Notes under the pieces: generated by a model
Databases searched by the model: none
Seen by the model: the letters and a program-made list of their open reading frames with translations, nothing else
Told to the model about the DNA's origin: nothing
NCBI RefSeq assembly: GCF_004345615.1
Contig: NZ_SLWK01000010.1
Span: 1-64,000, forward strand
Origin: Natronoflexus pectinivorans
Lineage (GTDB): Bacteria > Bacteroidota > Bacteroidia > Bacteroidales > Marinilabiliaceae
Direction of reading: 5' to 3'
Length of the DNA: 64,000 nt
Program-made: the position numbers and the translations under genes
Part shown: positions 45,970 through 55,544 of the stretch, piece after piece
How the letters are laid out: the number at the start of each line of letters is the position of its first letter
Position numbering within the stretch: the first letter of the stretch is position 1

Positions 45970-47673
45970 ATGGCAAAATTACCAGACCCCATCGAGTGGA
46001 AACCATCCCCGGTGGAACATATAAAAATAAAGAGTGATTTTCTCAGGGGAACCATCAAGGAAAGCCTTGCAGATGAAACCACAGGTTCCATCTCCAATGA
46101 TGACACCCAGCTGATAAAATTCCACGGAAGCTACCAACAAACCGACCGCGACCTAGATGCTGAGCGCAAAAAGCAGAAACTGGAACCTCTGTACAGTTTT
46201 ATGATTCGTGCAAGGGTGGCAGCAGGCATTACTACAGCAGACCAATGGCTGGTATTTGATCGGCTTGCAGATCAATATGGGAACGGAACCATGAAACTAA
46301 CAACTCGCCAAACATTTCAGTGGCATGGGATTCTGAAAAGAAACCTGAAGAAAACCATGCAAGGCATCAACTCTACGTTGGTAGATACCATTGCTGCCTG
46401 TGGTGATGTAAACCGAAACGTGATGGGCACTTCCAACGAGGCTTTATCGCCACTGGTACCGGAAGTGGCTGCCTTCGCAAAAAAAATAAGCGACCATTTA
46501 TTGCCAAAAACCACCGCCTACCACGAAATATGGCTTGACAAAAAATTGATTACGGAAGGTCAAACGGACGAAGAACCATTGTATGGCAAAACCTATCTTC
46601 CCCGTAAATTTAAAATAGCATTGGCCATTCCGCCATACAACGACACCGATATTTTTGCCAATGACATTGGCCTCATCGCAATAGGTGAAGGCAAAGAACT
46701 AAAGGGCTACAATGTTGCCATTGGCGGCGGTATGGGAATGACGTTCGGAAACGAAGAGACCTATCCCCGTCTGGCCGACATCATTGGCTATGTGCCAAAA
46801 GAGGACGCTCTGAAAGTGGTTGAGGAAATTGTAAAAGTTCAGCGTGATTACGGAAACCGTGAAAACAGAAAACTTTCACGCCTAAAATACACCGTTGACC
46901 GTTTGGGGACAGAAGTATTTAAACAGCTTGTGGAAGAACGCTCCGGCATCATATTACAGCCGGCTAAAGAGTACGAGTTTAAGCAGAACGGAGATGTTTT
47001 TGGATGGATGAAAGCCGAAAACAATAAATGGTATCTCGGTTTATTTGTGGAGCATGGTCGGGTAACGGATGTTGGTGACTATAAGCTCAAATCGGCTTTG
47101 CGCGATTTGGCAAGAATTAAGGTTTGTGATTTCCGGTTAACCGGAAATCAGGGCTTGGTTTTAGGTCGCATTGACGAGCCGGACAAAGCTGCCGTTGAGA
47201 AAATTCTGAATAAATACAATGTTTATCACTTGGATAAACTATCGGGACTAAGAAAACACGCCATCGCTTGTGTTGCGCTTAATACATGTACCCTGGCCTT
47301 TGCCGAAGCCGAACGCTATCTGCCAAAACTCAATACAAAAATTGAATCCATACTAAAAGAGGTGGATTTAACAAATGAGGACATACTCATTAGAATGACC
47401 GGATGTCCCAACGGTTGCGGCAGGCCATTCCTTGGAGAAATAGGTTTGGTAGGTCGTTCACTGGGGAAATACAATCTATATCTGGGAGCCGGCTTTTCCG
47501 GCGAGCGCCTGAACTCTCTTTACAAAGAGATGCTGGATGAAGAGGCCATTCTGGCCGAATTATCTGAAATCATACCAAAATACGCGGAAGAAAGAAATAA
47601 AGGAGAACGATTTGGTGATTTCGTGGTTCGGAAAGGCATCGTGAAATCGGGCCAAACCATTAAAACTATTTAA
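45970..47673 (+). CDS. cysI: Sulfite reductase hemoprotein subunit
   Basis: A 567-residue siroheme and 4Fe-4S enzyme reducing sulfite to sulfide. The cluster ligands are visible: CVALNTC (CX5C) near residue 434 and GCPNGC (CX3C) near 479. KLTTRQTFQWHG near 105 is the siroheme-binding segment. It follows cysJ by 116 bp and is 3 bp from DUF2061. Complete. Confidence 0.96.
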   Translation: MAKLPDPIEWKPSPVEHIKIKSDFLRGTIKESLADETTGSISNDDTQLIKFHGSYQQTDRDLDAERKKQKLEPLYSFMIRARVAAGITTADQWLVFDRLADQYGNGTMKLTTRQTFQWHGILKRNLKKTMQGINSTLVDTIAACGDVNRNVMGTSNEALSPLVPEVAAFAKKISDHLLPKTTAYHEIWLDKKLITEGQTDEEPLYGKTYLPRKFKIALAIPPYNDTDIFANDIGLIAIGEGKELKGYNVAIGGGMGMTFGNEETYPRLADIIGYVPKEDALKVVEEIVKVQRDYGNRENRKLSRLKYTVDRLGTEVFKQLVEERSGIILQPAKEYEFKQNGDVFGWMKAENNKWYLGLFVEHGRVTDVGDYKLKSALRDLARIKVCDFRLTGNQGLVLGRIDEPDKAAVEKILNKYNVYHLDKLSGLRKHAIACVALNTCTLAFAEAERYLPKLNTKIESILKEVDLTNEDILIRMTGCPNGCGRPFLGEIGLVGRSLGKYNLYLGAGFSGERLNSLYKEMLDEEAILAELSEIIPKYAEERNKGERFGDFVVRKGIVKSGQTIKTI

Positions 47674-47676
47674 GCG

Positions 47677-47907
47677 ATGTCAAAAGAAAACAGACAAAGA
47701 AGCATTATGAAAGCAGTATCGTACCGGGTAACCGGTACGATATTCACCTTTCTGGCTGCATACATCATAACAGGGAGATTGGTTCTGGCTGCCTCTATCA
47801 GCGGATTTGAGGCCGTTTCAAAAATATTTGCCTACTATTTTCACGAGCGATTGTGGGATAAAATCCAGTACGGAAAAAAACCGGCAAAACCGGAGTACGA
47901 AATTTAA
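47677..47907 (+). CDS. DUF2061 small membrane protein
   Basis: A 76-residue protein with two hydrophobic helices (TIFTFLAAYIITGRLVLAASIS). The family is DUF2061, often near sulfate assimilation genes; function unknown. It lies 3 bp after cysI, so it is co-expressed. Confidence 0.88.
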   Translation: MSKENRQRSIMKAVSYRVTGTIFTFLAAYIITGRLVLAASISGFEAVSKIFAYYFHERLWDKIQYGKKPAKPEYEI

Positions 47908-47937
47908 TCTGACTTATCTCGGAAAACAATCATTCTC

Positions 47938-48420
47938 ATGAAATATCTTCCCATAAACATAAATCTTACCAATACGGAAATTCTTATTGTTGGAGGCGGA
48001 AATGTAGCGCTTCACAAAGTGGAAGGATTGGAACGCTTCACTCAAAACATCAGAGTGGTTTCGCCGGAACTGCATGCGGGTTTAAAGGAAAGAGAATGGA
48101 TAAAATGGGAACAGAAAAATTATGATTGCGAAGATTTAAAAGATGCTTTTCTGGTGTTTGCTGCAACAAACCACAGACAGGTGAACGAGCAAGTACGGAA
48201 CGATGCTCAAAAGCATCGTTGCCTTGTGAATGTAGTGGACAACCCGTCAATAGGAGATTTTATTTCACCGGCCATTTATAGTGAGGGAGATATGATTGTT
48301 GCAGTAAGTTCAGGTGGCAAAAATGTTCATGCTGCGGTAAAATGGAGAAACGATATAAGGGATTTGGCAGAAAGAGGTCTCATTAAGTGGATACCCGGTA
48401 ATAAAGACAAGACATTATGA
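47938..48420 (+). CDS. Precorrin-2 dehydrogenase / ferrochelatase (siroheme synthase N-terminal part)
   Basis: A 160-residue protein with the NAD-binding ILIVGGGNVALHKVEGL motif near 14-30 and the AATNHRQVNEQV and VDNPSIGDFISPAI segments of the CysG N-terminal / Met8 family. It is shorter than Met8 proteins, which have an added helical domain. It probably makes siroheme from precorrin-2 for CysI. Overlaps the next gene by 4 bp (ATGA). Confidence 0.9.
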   Translation: MKYLPININLTNTEILIVGGGNVALHKVEGLERFTQNIRVVSPELHAGLKEREWIKWEQKNYDCEDLKDAFLVFAATNHRQVNEQVRNDAQKHRCLVNVVDNPSIGDFISPAIYSEGDMIVAVSSGGKNVHAAVKWRNDIRDLAERGLIKWIPGNKDKTL

Positions 48421-49820
48421 CTGAACACAACATACATAAGGCACAAATTGCAAATGCAGGAAAAGTAACGCTGGCCGGCTTTGGGCCCGGAAACAGTGAA
48501 TTACTAACGGTGAAAGCAATGAATGCTCTGAAAGCATGCGATGTGATATACTATGACGATTTGCTTGATGCATCTCTACTTGACCAATTTCCCGGCGAAA
48601 AGATTTATGTAGGAAAACGCAGTTCCAATCATGCTTTCAGTCAGGATAAAATCAATGAACAGTTGTATCAGTCTGCTTTGGAAGGGAAGCGAGTAGTTAG
48701 GCTAAAAGGAGGCGACCCGCTGATATTTGGTCGCGGCATTGAGGAGTACCACTATTTGGCCAAACGTGGAATTAATGTGGAACTGGTCCCCGGCATTTCA
48801 AGTGCCATGGCAGCCGCCGCTGATGCCTTGGTTCCCCTGACTGCGCGTGGAGTTTCTTCATCGGTCGTGTTTCTGTCGGGTCATGACATATCAAAACTGG
48901 TGGTTCCAAAAGCTGAAACTCTTGTGTTTTTCATGGGGGCATCGCGCCAAAACCAGTTGGCGAAACGTCTTTTAAAGGAGGGGTGGCATCCGCATACGCC
49001 GGTGGCTGTGGTTCAAAATGCATCGTACGCGCACAGCATCAACAAGCGTTACACGCTGGAGCAACTTGAATGCACAGACGATTTATTGGTTTCTCCTGTT
49101 ATTATAATAGTTGGATGGACAGCCGCAGAAAACAATAGCCATTTACCAGATAAATGGCTATATACTGGCTCAAACATTACCGAATGCCGCCAAGAAGGGA
49201 TGCTGATTCACTCTCCGCTTGTGAGTATTGAACCGGCTGATAAATATGATGATTCAGAAATTGCCATAAAGAACATTGAACAATTCAACCGCATTATTTT
49301 CACCAGCAGACATGCCGTGGAGCATTTTTTCGACCGATTAACAGACGCGAGAAAAGACATCAGAAGTCTGGCGAATGTAGAGATTGACGTCATTGGTCCG
49401 GTAACGGCAGAGGCCTTACTAAAACGGGGAATCATAGCTGAACCTCCCGGATTGAACAGCAGTTCGGAGGATTTGGTTGAGTTTTACAAACAAAATCAAA
49501 TCAGAAGCCAGTCGGTTCTAATACCCGGCTCGGACAAAAGTTCGAAATATTTGCCTGATACATTAAGTAAACTTGGCAATAAAATCACCACCATTGTGCT
49601 CTTTTACAACCGTAAACCCAAAAACATCGTGATTCACAACCTGGAGGAATTCCATGGTATAGAATTTTCTTCAGTTCCGGCTGTAGAAAGATTCTTCGAG
49701 GTTTACAAAGCATTTCCCGGGCATATAGAATATGCGTTCAGAGGTCAGCAGTCCGAACAGCGGTTTTTCGAGTTGAGTGGGAAATTGAAAAAAGATTTAG
49801 TTACACTGCTTTCCGACTGA
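48417..49820 (+). CDS. Uroporphyrinogen-III C-methyltransferase fused to uroporphyrinogen-III synthase
   Basis: A 467-residue fusion. Residues about 14-255 are the SUMT (CobA) domain: LAGFGPGNSELLTVKA, the YYDDLLDASLL segment, RLKGGDPLIFGRG near 95 and PGISSAMAAAADALVPLTARG near 125. Residues about 265-465 are HemD-like, ending in the divergent C-terminal domain. Together they make precorrin-2 for the siroheme branch; last gene of the cys cluster. Confidence 0.92.
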   Translation: MTEHNIHKAQIANAGKVTLAGFGPGNSELLTVKAMNALKACDVIYYDDLLDASLLDQFPGEKIYVGKRSSNHAFSQDKINEQLYQSALEGKRVVRLKGGDPLIFGRGIEEYHYLAKRGINVELVPGISSAMAAAADALVPLTARGVSSSVVFLSGHDISKLVVPKAETLVFFMGASRQNQLAKRLLKEGWHPHTPVAVVQNASYAHSINKRYTLEQLECTDDLLVSPVIIIVGWTAAENNSHLPDKWLYTGSNITECRQEGMLIHSPLVSIEPADKYDDSEIAIKNIEQFNRIIFTSRHAVEHFFDRLTDARKDIRSLANVEIDVIGPVTAEALLKRGIIAEPPGLNSSSEDLVEFYKQNQIRSQSVLIPGSDKSSKYLPDTLSKLGNKITTIVLFYNRKPKNIVIHNLEEFHGIEFSSVPAVERFFEVYKAFPGHIEYAFRGQQSEQRFFELSGKLKKDLVTLLSD

Positions 49821-49894
49821 ATTTATTAACAATGTGATAGTCATGTAATGTCTGAATGTGTTATGATTCCCTTACAAATAATAGTTGCAACTTT

Positions 49895-50242
49895 TCATCC
49901 ATAAAGAATTTCTTCTATTTGTTTTTTGTTATCAGGAAGATAATTTGATGCAACATCCCATATAATTTCATAATCAATCCCGAAATACTCATGAGAAACC
50001 TTATTTCTCAATAAATACATCTCATCCCATGGAACATTGGGATGACTATCTTTTATGTTTTTCGGGATGTTTTTAGCTGCTTCTCCAATTACTTCGAAGT
50101 TACGAATTACGGCGTCTACAGTCTTGTAATCACGTTTAAATTGAATAAATGAAAGACCATGAATATATTCAGCAATTCTTTCCATTGCTATATTCATATC
50201 CTCAAGATACATTCTATACGCACGGTTTTCCCTTCTCATCAT
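49895..50242 (-). CDS. hepT: HepT-like HEPN toxin (DUF86)
   Basis: A 115-residue HEPN nuclease. The active motif RNKVSHEY (RX4H plus Tyr) is near residue 80, and the DVIRNFEVIGEAAK-type segment is near 50. RNase of the MntA-HepT toxin-antitoxin type. It overlaps the upstream antitoxin gene by 4 bp. Confidence 0.9.
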   Translation of the reverse strand: MMRRENRAYRMYLEDMNIAMERIAEYIHGLSFIQFKRDYKTVDAVIRNFEVIGEAAKNIPKNIKDSHPNVPWDEMYLLRNKVSHEYFGIDYEIIWDVASNYLPDNKKQIEEILYG

Positions 50243-50529
50243 ACAAAATTCACCTGGTTAAGGATATCGTCCCTAATCTGTTCCTTTAGTGCATTTTTTG
50301 TCACTAAATCAATCTTCTTATTAAAGATTTTTTCCAGATAAAGCTCCAACGAAAAGAATTTCCAACCGATGGGCTTTTCAAGTTCAATTAAGATGTCTAT
50401 ATCACTGTCTATTGTATTGGAATCATCAGAGTATGAACCAAATAACCCAATCTCCTTTACTGAATACTCCTCATAAAGAACAGGCTTTAATTCAGACAGT
50501 TTCGCTAAAATTTCAGTCTTTGTAAACAT
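50239..50529 (-). CDS. mntA: MntA-like nucleotidyltransferase antitoxin
   Basis: A 96-residue minimal nucleotidyltransferase with GLFGSYSDDSNTIDSDIDILIEL (GS plus DxD). In known systems MntA modifies the HepT tyrosine with AMP to silence it. ATG at 50529 (MFTKTEI) is preferred to 50553. First gene of the pair. Confidence 0.9.
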   Translation of the reverse strand: MFTKTEILAKLSELKPVLYEEYSVKEIGLFGSYSDDSNTIDSDIDILIELEKPIGWKFFSLELYLEKIFNKKIDLVTKNALKEQIRDDILNQVNFV

Positions 50530-50679
50530 TATGCATCTCAGTAATTTGTTCAAGCAATACCCTTCAGGTTAATTTTGTCACTTTTTGAGTTACTTTTTTC
50601 GTGCTTTTCTCAAATATAATGAATTTATGAATACCGACTAAAAGATTTCTATAATGTAATGAAAGCGCCAATTACTCAA

Positions 50680-52002
50680 CTACAATTGAGCTTTAGACTT
50701 TACAGCATTCTGAAACAAACCGCTAAGAACCTCTTCAATTTCAGCCATGGTCACCTGGATATCAAACACATGGTTTGGTTTTAGATAACTTACTTCATGT
50801 TCCGATTTAAAACGCTTTTCCCCGCCTCCGGTGATGTTGAGCATAACCACTGCATCTTTCTCAATGGCACCTTCATTCACCGATTTAATCAGCGAGGCTG
50901 TTGCCACAGCAGCAGCGGGGTGTACATCGTTGCCTTCCAGTTTTTCAAAAAGAGCAGCGGCTTCGTCAAGTTCTTCATTGGTTACAGAAATCACATCGCC
51001 TCCGGCATCCTTCATGCAATCGTACAATCCGCCTGCAATGGGATAAGCAGGCCATCGATTTGAAAGCACTTTTGCCTTTATTTCTTCCACCTGTTTACGT
51101 GCATCATCATCTTTTAATGGTAGCATGTCGCGTGAATCGGCTTTCCATGCATGATAAATGGCAAGAAATGGTGCATTTTGAGACACCATCAACTTCATTT
51201 TATTACGACCAAAGCGGCCGTCAACAATAAAGCGATCCACAGCCTCCCATGCAGCCACAGCTCCGGTTCCACTTCCAACAGCCTGAAAATATAAGTCGGG
51301 AATACGACCTATGTGTGTAACGGCCGAAAGAACAGTTGTTCCCATTCCATCGCGCCGCGCTACGTTGCGTGCGCCTCCTTCGGCATAAAAATCCGGAAGG
51401 CTGCAAATTTTATTAGAGAGGTGAATGGCATCAAAATAATCGCTGCCACTTCGGGTGCAAACCAAACGGACATTGTCATTGATGGGCTCATCAAACCAAA
51501 GAGCATCCAGATTGTCCTCGGGAACACACAAAAGCAGTGGCACATTATTATCGGAGCAAACACGTGCAAAAGCACGTGCCGTGTTTCCGGCTGAAGCCAC
51601 CACCAAAACCCCTTTTTGGTTCTCCCCCATCCGACCACATACGGTGTAAGCTTCCGTCTCCTTAAAAGAACACGTCCGCATTGTAACTCCCTTTTCAGGC
51701 CAATAACCACTGAAAGTAACATACAAATTCTCCAATCCCAGGTGCTTTGCCATCCCTTCACTTTTGTATGTAGCAGGAGCCGAAGAACCTTGAAGGTATC
51801 GGCCAACCGGCAACCAGTCATCAAATCTAAAAATCCCCATAGAAGCATCCTTCACGATAAGCTGCACCTCTTCGTAAACCGTGCGTATTAACGTAGGTTC
51901 TTTTTCATTTGGAGCATCCAGCGTCCAACCCTGGTCGCTGAATTGTTGACCAGTTTTAATGGATTGTAATAAGTAGTGTGTGGGCTTAAAATCTGATGTC
52001 AT
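50680..52002 (-). CDS. Cysteate synthase-like PLP enzyme (threonine synthase relative)
   Basis: A 440-residue fold-type II PLP enzyme. The PLP lysine sits in TCSFKETEAY near 113, with VVASAGNTARAFARV near 134 and a GSGTGAVAAWEA phosphate loop near 240. The long N-terminal segment (GIFRFDDWLPV and SGYWPEKG) matches the cysteate synthase family from memory, rather than ordinary ThrC. Cysteate synthase makes L-cysteate from phosphoserine and sulfite. In Bacteroidota cysteate feeds capnine-type sulfonolipids. The adjacent homoserine dehydrogenase would also fit a threonine synthase, so the call is moderate. Confidence 0.72.
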   Translation of the reverse strand: MTSDFKPTHYLLQSIKTGQQFSDQGWTLDAPNEKEPTLIRTVYEEVQLIVKDASMGIFRFDDWLPVGRYLQGSSAPATYKSEGMAKHLGLENLYVTFSGYWPEKGVTMRTCSFKETEAYTVCGRMGENQKGVLVVASAGNTARAFARVCSDNNVPLLLCVPEDNLDALWFDEPINDNVRLVCTRSGSDYFDAIHLSNKICSLPDFYAEGGARNVARRDGMGTTVLSAVTHIGRIPDLYFQAVGSGTGAVAAWEAVDRFIVDGRFGRNKMKLMVSQNAPFLAIYHAWKADSRDMLPLKDDDARKQVEEIKAKVLSNRWPAYPIAGGLYDCMKDAGGDVISVTNEELDEAAALFEKLEGNDVHPAAAVATASLIKSVNEGAIEKDAVVMLNITGGGEKRFKSEHEVSYLKPNHVFDIQVTMAEIEEVLSGLFQNAVKSKAQL

Positions 52003-52089
52003 AATAATGTATTCCTGGTTCTGTTTTCGATTGACAAAATTAGTGATTTATCGGCAGAAAACAGTTTTTAGTTTTATTCGTTTGAAAAA

Positions 52090-53289
52090 TCAATAGTTTA
52101 GAGCTTTACCGGTAGCTGCAATAAAAAGCTGCTTATCCCGTAACTTTTCCCTGATGGCCATCAGGGAACTTAACTTAATGAATCCGATAACGTATGAATT
52201 TTTCGGACCACGATACTCTTCTGAGACAGATTGAAAATCGAAAAGACTTAACACCTCCTTATCCCTGTAACGAAGATAAATCTCAATGGCCGCATCTTTA
52301 AAATATGAGAATCCCTGAAAATAATTGGTCTTCTTATATTCATACCGATAATTATGCATCAATGCGGTTATGTCTGACAAAACGGCCGAACCGGTAGGGT
52401 GACCACCGGCACCCTTTCCAAACATAAACTGTTTGTCGTAAGCCAAACCTTTAATTACAACGCCATTGAATTCCTCCTCAACCGCATAAATATACTTGTC
52501 CCGCCCCACAAACCGAGGCAAAACAAACAGAGTGATTTTATTCTCACGCAGTCGTTCCACCTGACCTACCAACTTAATTTTAAAACCTTTTTCGCGGGCA
52601 TATTTGATGTCAAAATCGGAAATATTGGAAATTCCGTAATTCAGCACCTCGTTAGGATTGATGATGACTCCGAAACTGTGCATGGTCAGGATGACCAATT
52701 TATAGAGAGAATCAAAACCTTCAACATCAAAAGTCGGGTCTGACTCGGCAAACCCCAATGTTTGCGCCTCTTTTAAGGCCACTTCGTATGGTTGTCCGTT
52801 ATCAAAAACACGTGAAAGAATATAGTTTGATGAGCCATTTAAAATTCCGGTTACCGATAGAAGTAAATCATTATCGTAATACTCCTCCAGACTTCGGATA
52901 ACAGGAATACTTCCGCAGGCAGATGCTTCATACAAAAGGGACACGTTGTGTTCCTTTTGCAGGGCTATCATTTCGGCCATGTGCTCAGCAATCATCTTTT
53001 TATTGGCCGAAACCACGTTTTTTCCTCTTTGAAGCGATTTTTTCACGATGTGATAAGCAGCCTCAGAATCGTCCACAAGCTCAACCACCGTGTTAATCTC
53101 CTCATCATTAATGATATCATCCGGGTTGTAGGTGAAATATGAATCAGGCAAATCTCTCTGTTTCTTGCTTCTGACACATATTTTTTTGATGGCTTTGTCG
53201 AGTGCAGGACTTTGTTTCATTACTTCGTACAATCCCTTACCTACGACACCAAATCCAAATACACCAATTTTAAGTTCCAGTCTGGCCAT
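52090..53289 (-). CDS. hom: Homoserine dehydrogenase
   Basis: A 399-residue NAD(P)-dependent dehydrogenase from the ATG at 53289. Rossmann motif GVFGFGVVGKGL near 9-20, the SANKKMIA segment near 94, the catalytic region FAESDPTFDVEGFDSLYKL near 182-200, and GKGAGGHPTGSAVLSDI near 290-305. It makes homoserine for threonine and methionine. No aspartokinase domain. It lies 87 bp before the cysteate-synthase-like gene. Confidence 0.93.
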   Translation of the reverse strand: MARLELKIGVFGFGVVGKGLYEVMKQSPALDKAIKKICVRSKKQRDLPDSYFTYNPDDIINDEEINTVVELVDDSEAAYHIVKKSLQRGKNVVSANKKMIAEHMAEMIALQKEHNVSLLYEASACGSIPVIRSLEEYYDNDLLLSVTGILNGSSNYILSRVFDNGQPYEVALKEAQTLGFAESDPTFDVEGFDSLYKLVILTMHSFGVIINPNEVLNYGISNISDFDIKYAREKGFKIKLVGQVERLRENKITLFVLPRFVGRDKYIYAVEEEFNGVVIKGLAYDKQFMFGKGAGGHPTGSAVLSDITALMHNYRYEYKKTNYFQGFSYFKDAAIEIYLRYRDKEVLSLFDFQSVSEEYRGPKNSYVIGFIKLSSLMAIREKLRDKQLFIAATGKALNY

Positions 53290-53362
53290 ATTTATATTTG
53301 AGAATTGATTACAGAACAAATTTAATAATTATATGCTCAATCATTGATTATCCTTAAAAAAA

Positions 53363-53394
53363 GAAAGGCCGCGAAACGTTTTTCGCGACCTTTC
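53363..53394 (-). terminator. Terminator of the DUF4382 gene
   Basis: GAAAGG-x-CGCGAAA with its complement (one mismatch), loop CGT; a T run follows on the minus strand. Confidence 0.8.
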
Positions 53395-53417
53395 TCACCT
53401 TAACCCTAACCCAAATA

Positions 53418-54311
53418 TTATTCGAAATCTTCAAAATCAATATCTACTGTTGTTTTTTCTCTGCTTTCCACAATAACATCTTCAATGATTCCCGCTACTT
53501 CAGACTCATCTTCACCGTTTGTGATAACAACTACCAAATCGTAACTTCCCGGAGCCAAAAATGCAATGTGATAATGTCCATTTTCATCGACCAAATCACT
53601 GCTTACAGCATTTGGAAACCGAGGAGATTCTTCATCAGGAATCAATAATTCATCATCATTAAAGGCTCCTGATTGGTAGGCAAAAACAACAACGCTTTTA
53701 TCATCCGCTTGATTAAAAACATCACCTTTTATGGCTCCGGCCTGATTATCTGCCACCAATCTGATGGTTGGTTTCAAGATATAACGTCCGGTTTTCCCGG
53801 CCACCACAACAGATTTACGAACATCAAAATCGGCAGTAATATCAACTGAACCATTTAAAGGCACGTGAAATGCACCCACTGCTTTATATCCTGTTTGTCC
53901 GCCGGAAGGAACAAACAACGGCTCAACAGAACCATCTCCAAACTCCAAATAACAACCCGGATTGGTAGGAAATCCATGATTATGATCCGGTAAATCAAGG
54001 ATGAACCGTATTTGTGAATAGGTGCCGGATGAAAGTTCAAAACTTCCCAGTAAATCAGACTCACCACGGGTTAAATCCAACAAGTTATAGGTTTTGGGGC
54101 CTTCAAACTCTTCAAATGTGGCCCAATTGTTTCCACTTTTATGATATTGAATCTCGTTAATTGTAATATAAACCCCGGTAATATCCTCTGTATCAATGGG
54201 TGCATCTGTGATTGACAAATTAAGGGTTCCTGTACCTTTTTCTGTTTCGTTACATGCACCATAAAATAAAAGGGACAGGGCAATTACTGAAAAATAAAAT
54301 AATCTTCTCAT
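53418..54311 (-). CDS. DUF4382 lipoprotein
   Basis: A 297-residue exported protein. The signal peptide ends in a lipobox (LLFYGAC), so it is lipid-anchored. DUF4382 domain about 30-190 (GTLNLSITDAPID, then the TYSQIRFIL segment), then a carboxypeptidase-regulatory-like repeat near 195-280. An acidic C-terminus follows. Function unknown; likely a surface or periplasmic protein. Terminated at 53363-53394. Confidence 0.85.
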   Translation of the reverse strand: MRRLFYFSVIALSLLFYGACNETEKGTGTLNLSITDAPIDTEDITGVYITINEIQYHKSGNNWATFEEFEGPKTYNLLDLTRGESDLLGSFELSSGTYSQIRFILDLPDHNHGFPTNPGCYLEFGDGSVEPLFVPSGGQTGYKAVGAFHVPLNGSVDITADFDVRKSVVVAGKTGRYILKPTIRLVADNQAGAIKGDVFNQADDKSVVVFAYQSGAFNDDELLIPDEESPRFPNAVSSDLVDENGHYHIAFLAPGSYDLVVVITNGEDESEVAGIIEDVIVESREKTTVDIDFEDFE

Positions 54312-54336
54312 AACAATATCTTTATTTGGTTAAACC

Positions 54337-54768
54337 TCAAACATTAATCAAAGGGCGCATAATCAAACACTTTTGCACCTTCGACTGAAAAAATAATTTT
54401 GAAAAATCTATTTTGTTTTTAAATTTAATCAGGCCGTTTTGAGCAATCAATATTTCACCGGAAAAAATAAGTCCATGATTAAAACCGCCGGGTACAAAAA
54501 ACAATTCAGGTTGGCCGTCCCCGCTATAGTGATAGCATCCCGGATTATATGGAGCTCTGTATTCATTCTCTGCACTATGGGTTACCAATCTGATTTTCTT
54601 ATAAATACCCGGCTTAACCTTAACATGACAGAACCCCCCTCTTCCGGTTGAATCCAACTCAAAACCCAAACCATTTGTCAAACTATCTGACCCTTCATAA
54701 ACCAAACAACCTTCTACCTCGTGATACAACTCTGCTCTAACGCATTCCACACTAATCCGTTCCAACAT
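54337..54768 (-). CDS. Truncated DUF4382 paralog
   Basis: A 143-residue protein that aligns with the middle of the neighbouring DUF4382 protein (GIYKKIRLV versus GTYSQIRFI; YNPGCYHYSGDG versus TNPGCYLEFGDG; FFVPGG versus LFVPSG). It has no signal peptide: an in-frame stop lies nine codons upstream of the ATG. Either a degenerate duplicate or a cytoplasmic remnant. Confidence 0.6.
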   Translation of the reverse strand: MLERISVECVRAELYHEVEGCLVYEGSDSLTNGLGFELDSTGRGGFCHVKVKPGIYKKIRLVTHSAENEYRAPYNPGCYHYSGDGQPELFFVPGGFNHGLIFSGEILIAQNGLIKFKNKIDFSKLFFQSKVQKCLIMRPLINV

Positions 54769-54829
54769 CTGACAAAATTTAATTCCACAAAATCAAAGAA
54801 CTAACACAGAGTTAAAAAAACAGCATTGA

Positions 54830-55351
54830 TTACCTTCCTCTTACCGGGCGTTCCTGTCTCTGCGTACGCTGTGTCTCTCTAAAGGCATCACCGTTGGTTT
54901 CGGGACGCGAAGCCGGACGATTTTCCACTCTTCCTCTCTCATCACGCGCAGATTGGCTGCGATTTCTTACGGCTTCGCTTCTCTCTGCGCCCCTGGCTCT
55001 GTTTTCACGAGCATTCTCTCTTGCGGCTTCTCTACGCTCGACTCCATCAGTACGACGCTGCTGAGCCTCTTCCATTGCTTCGCCACTGCGATTGCGGTCA
55101 CGATTTTGCAAAGCCTCTTCACTTGTTGACATACCTTGTTCTACACCCTCCTGCTGTCTTTCACGAGCTTGTTGAAGGGCTTCCTGAGCCTGTTGATTTT
55201 GGATTTGCTCCTGAGTTTCTGTTCGTTCCTGATTCTGGAGGGCTGTTTCTACCCTTTCACGGGTTCGTTCCCGATTCTGCTCAGGCTCTTGTGCTACGGC
55301 AGCTGCACTTACCAGTGCTATGGCGGCCAAAAAAAGTTTTGTCTTCATCAT
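54830..55351 (-). CDS. Glu/Arg/Gln-rich secreted low-complexity protein
   Basis: A 173-residue protein with a signal peptide (MKTKLFLAAIALVSAAAVAQ) and a mature part made almost only of Glu, Arg, Gln, Ala and Asn. Likely a disordered or helical periplasmic protein. No family is known to me. Its promoter shows two ATGAAA boxes 11 bp apart (55394-55410), as does the related gene at 60243-60629. Confidence 0.75.
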   Translation of the reverse strand: MMKTKLFLAAIALVSAAAVAQEPEQNRERTRERVETALQNQERTETQEQIQNQQAQEALQQARERQQEGVEQGMSTSEEALQNRDRNRSGEAMEEAQQRRTDGVERREAARENARENRARGAERSEAVRNRSQSARDERGRVENRPASRPETNGDAFRETQRTQRQERPVRGR

Positions 55352-55374
55352 TCCCGTTTTTATTATTTATAATT

Positions 55375-55410
55375 CAAATATGCACTTTGGATTATGAAAA
55401 TTTGATGAAA
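55375..55410 (-). promoter_or_regulatory. -7 box with two upstream TTTCAT boxes (OmpR-type site)
   Basis: On the minus strand: TTTCAT-N5-TTTCAT (55405-55410 and 55394-55399), then 11 bases, then CATATTTG (55375-55382). The 11-bp spacing between boxes is that of OmpR/PhoB-type direct repeats. The geometry is identical at 60660-60695. Confidence 0.6.
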
Positions 55411-55544
55411 CCTACTCCATTTCAATTTAAAAGAGTTATAAATTGATTTCTAAGACGAGAATATTGCATACCTGCTTTGGATTTCAGCAAAAAAATAGAT
55501 ATTTTGTAAAATCAATTCATCGCCTATTCCTGAACAACAACATT

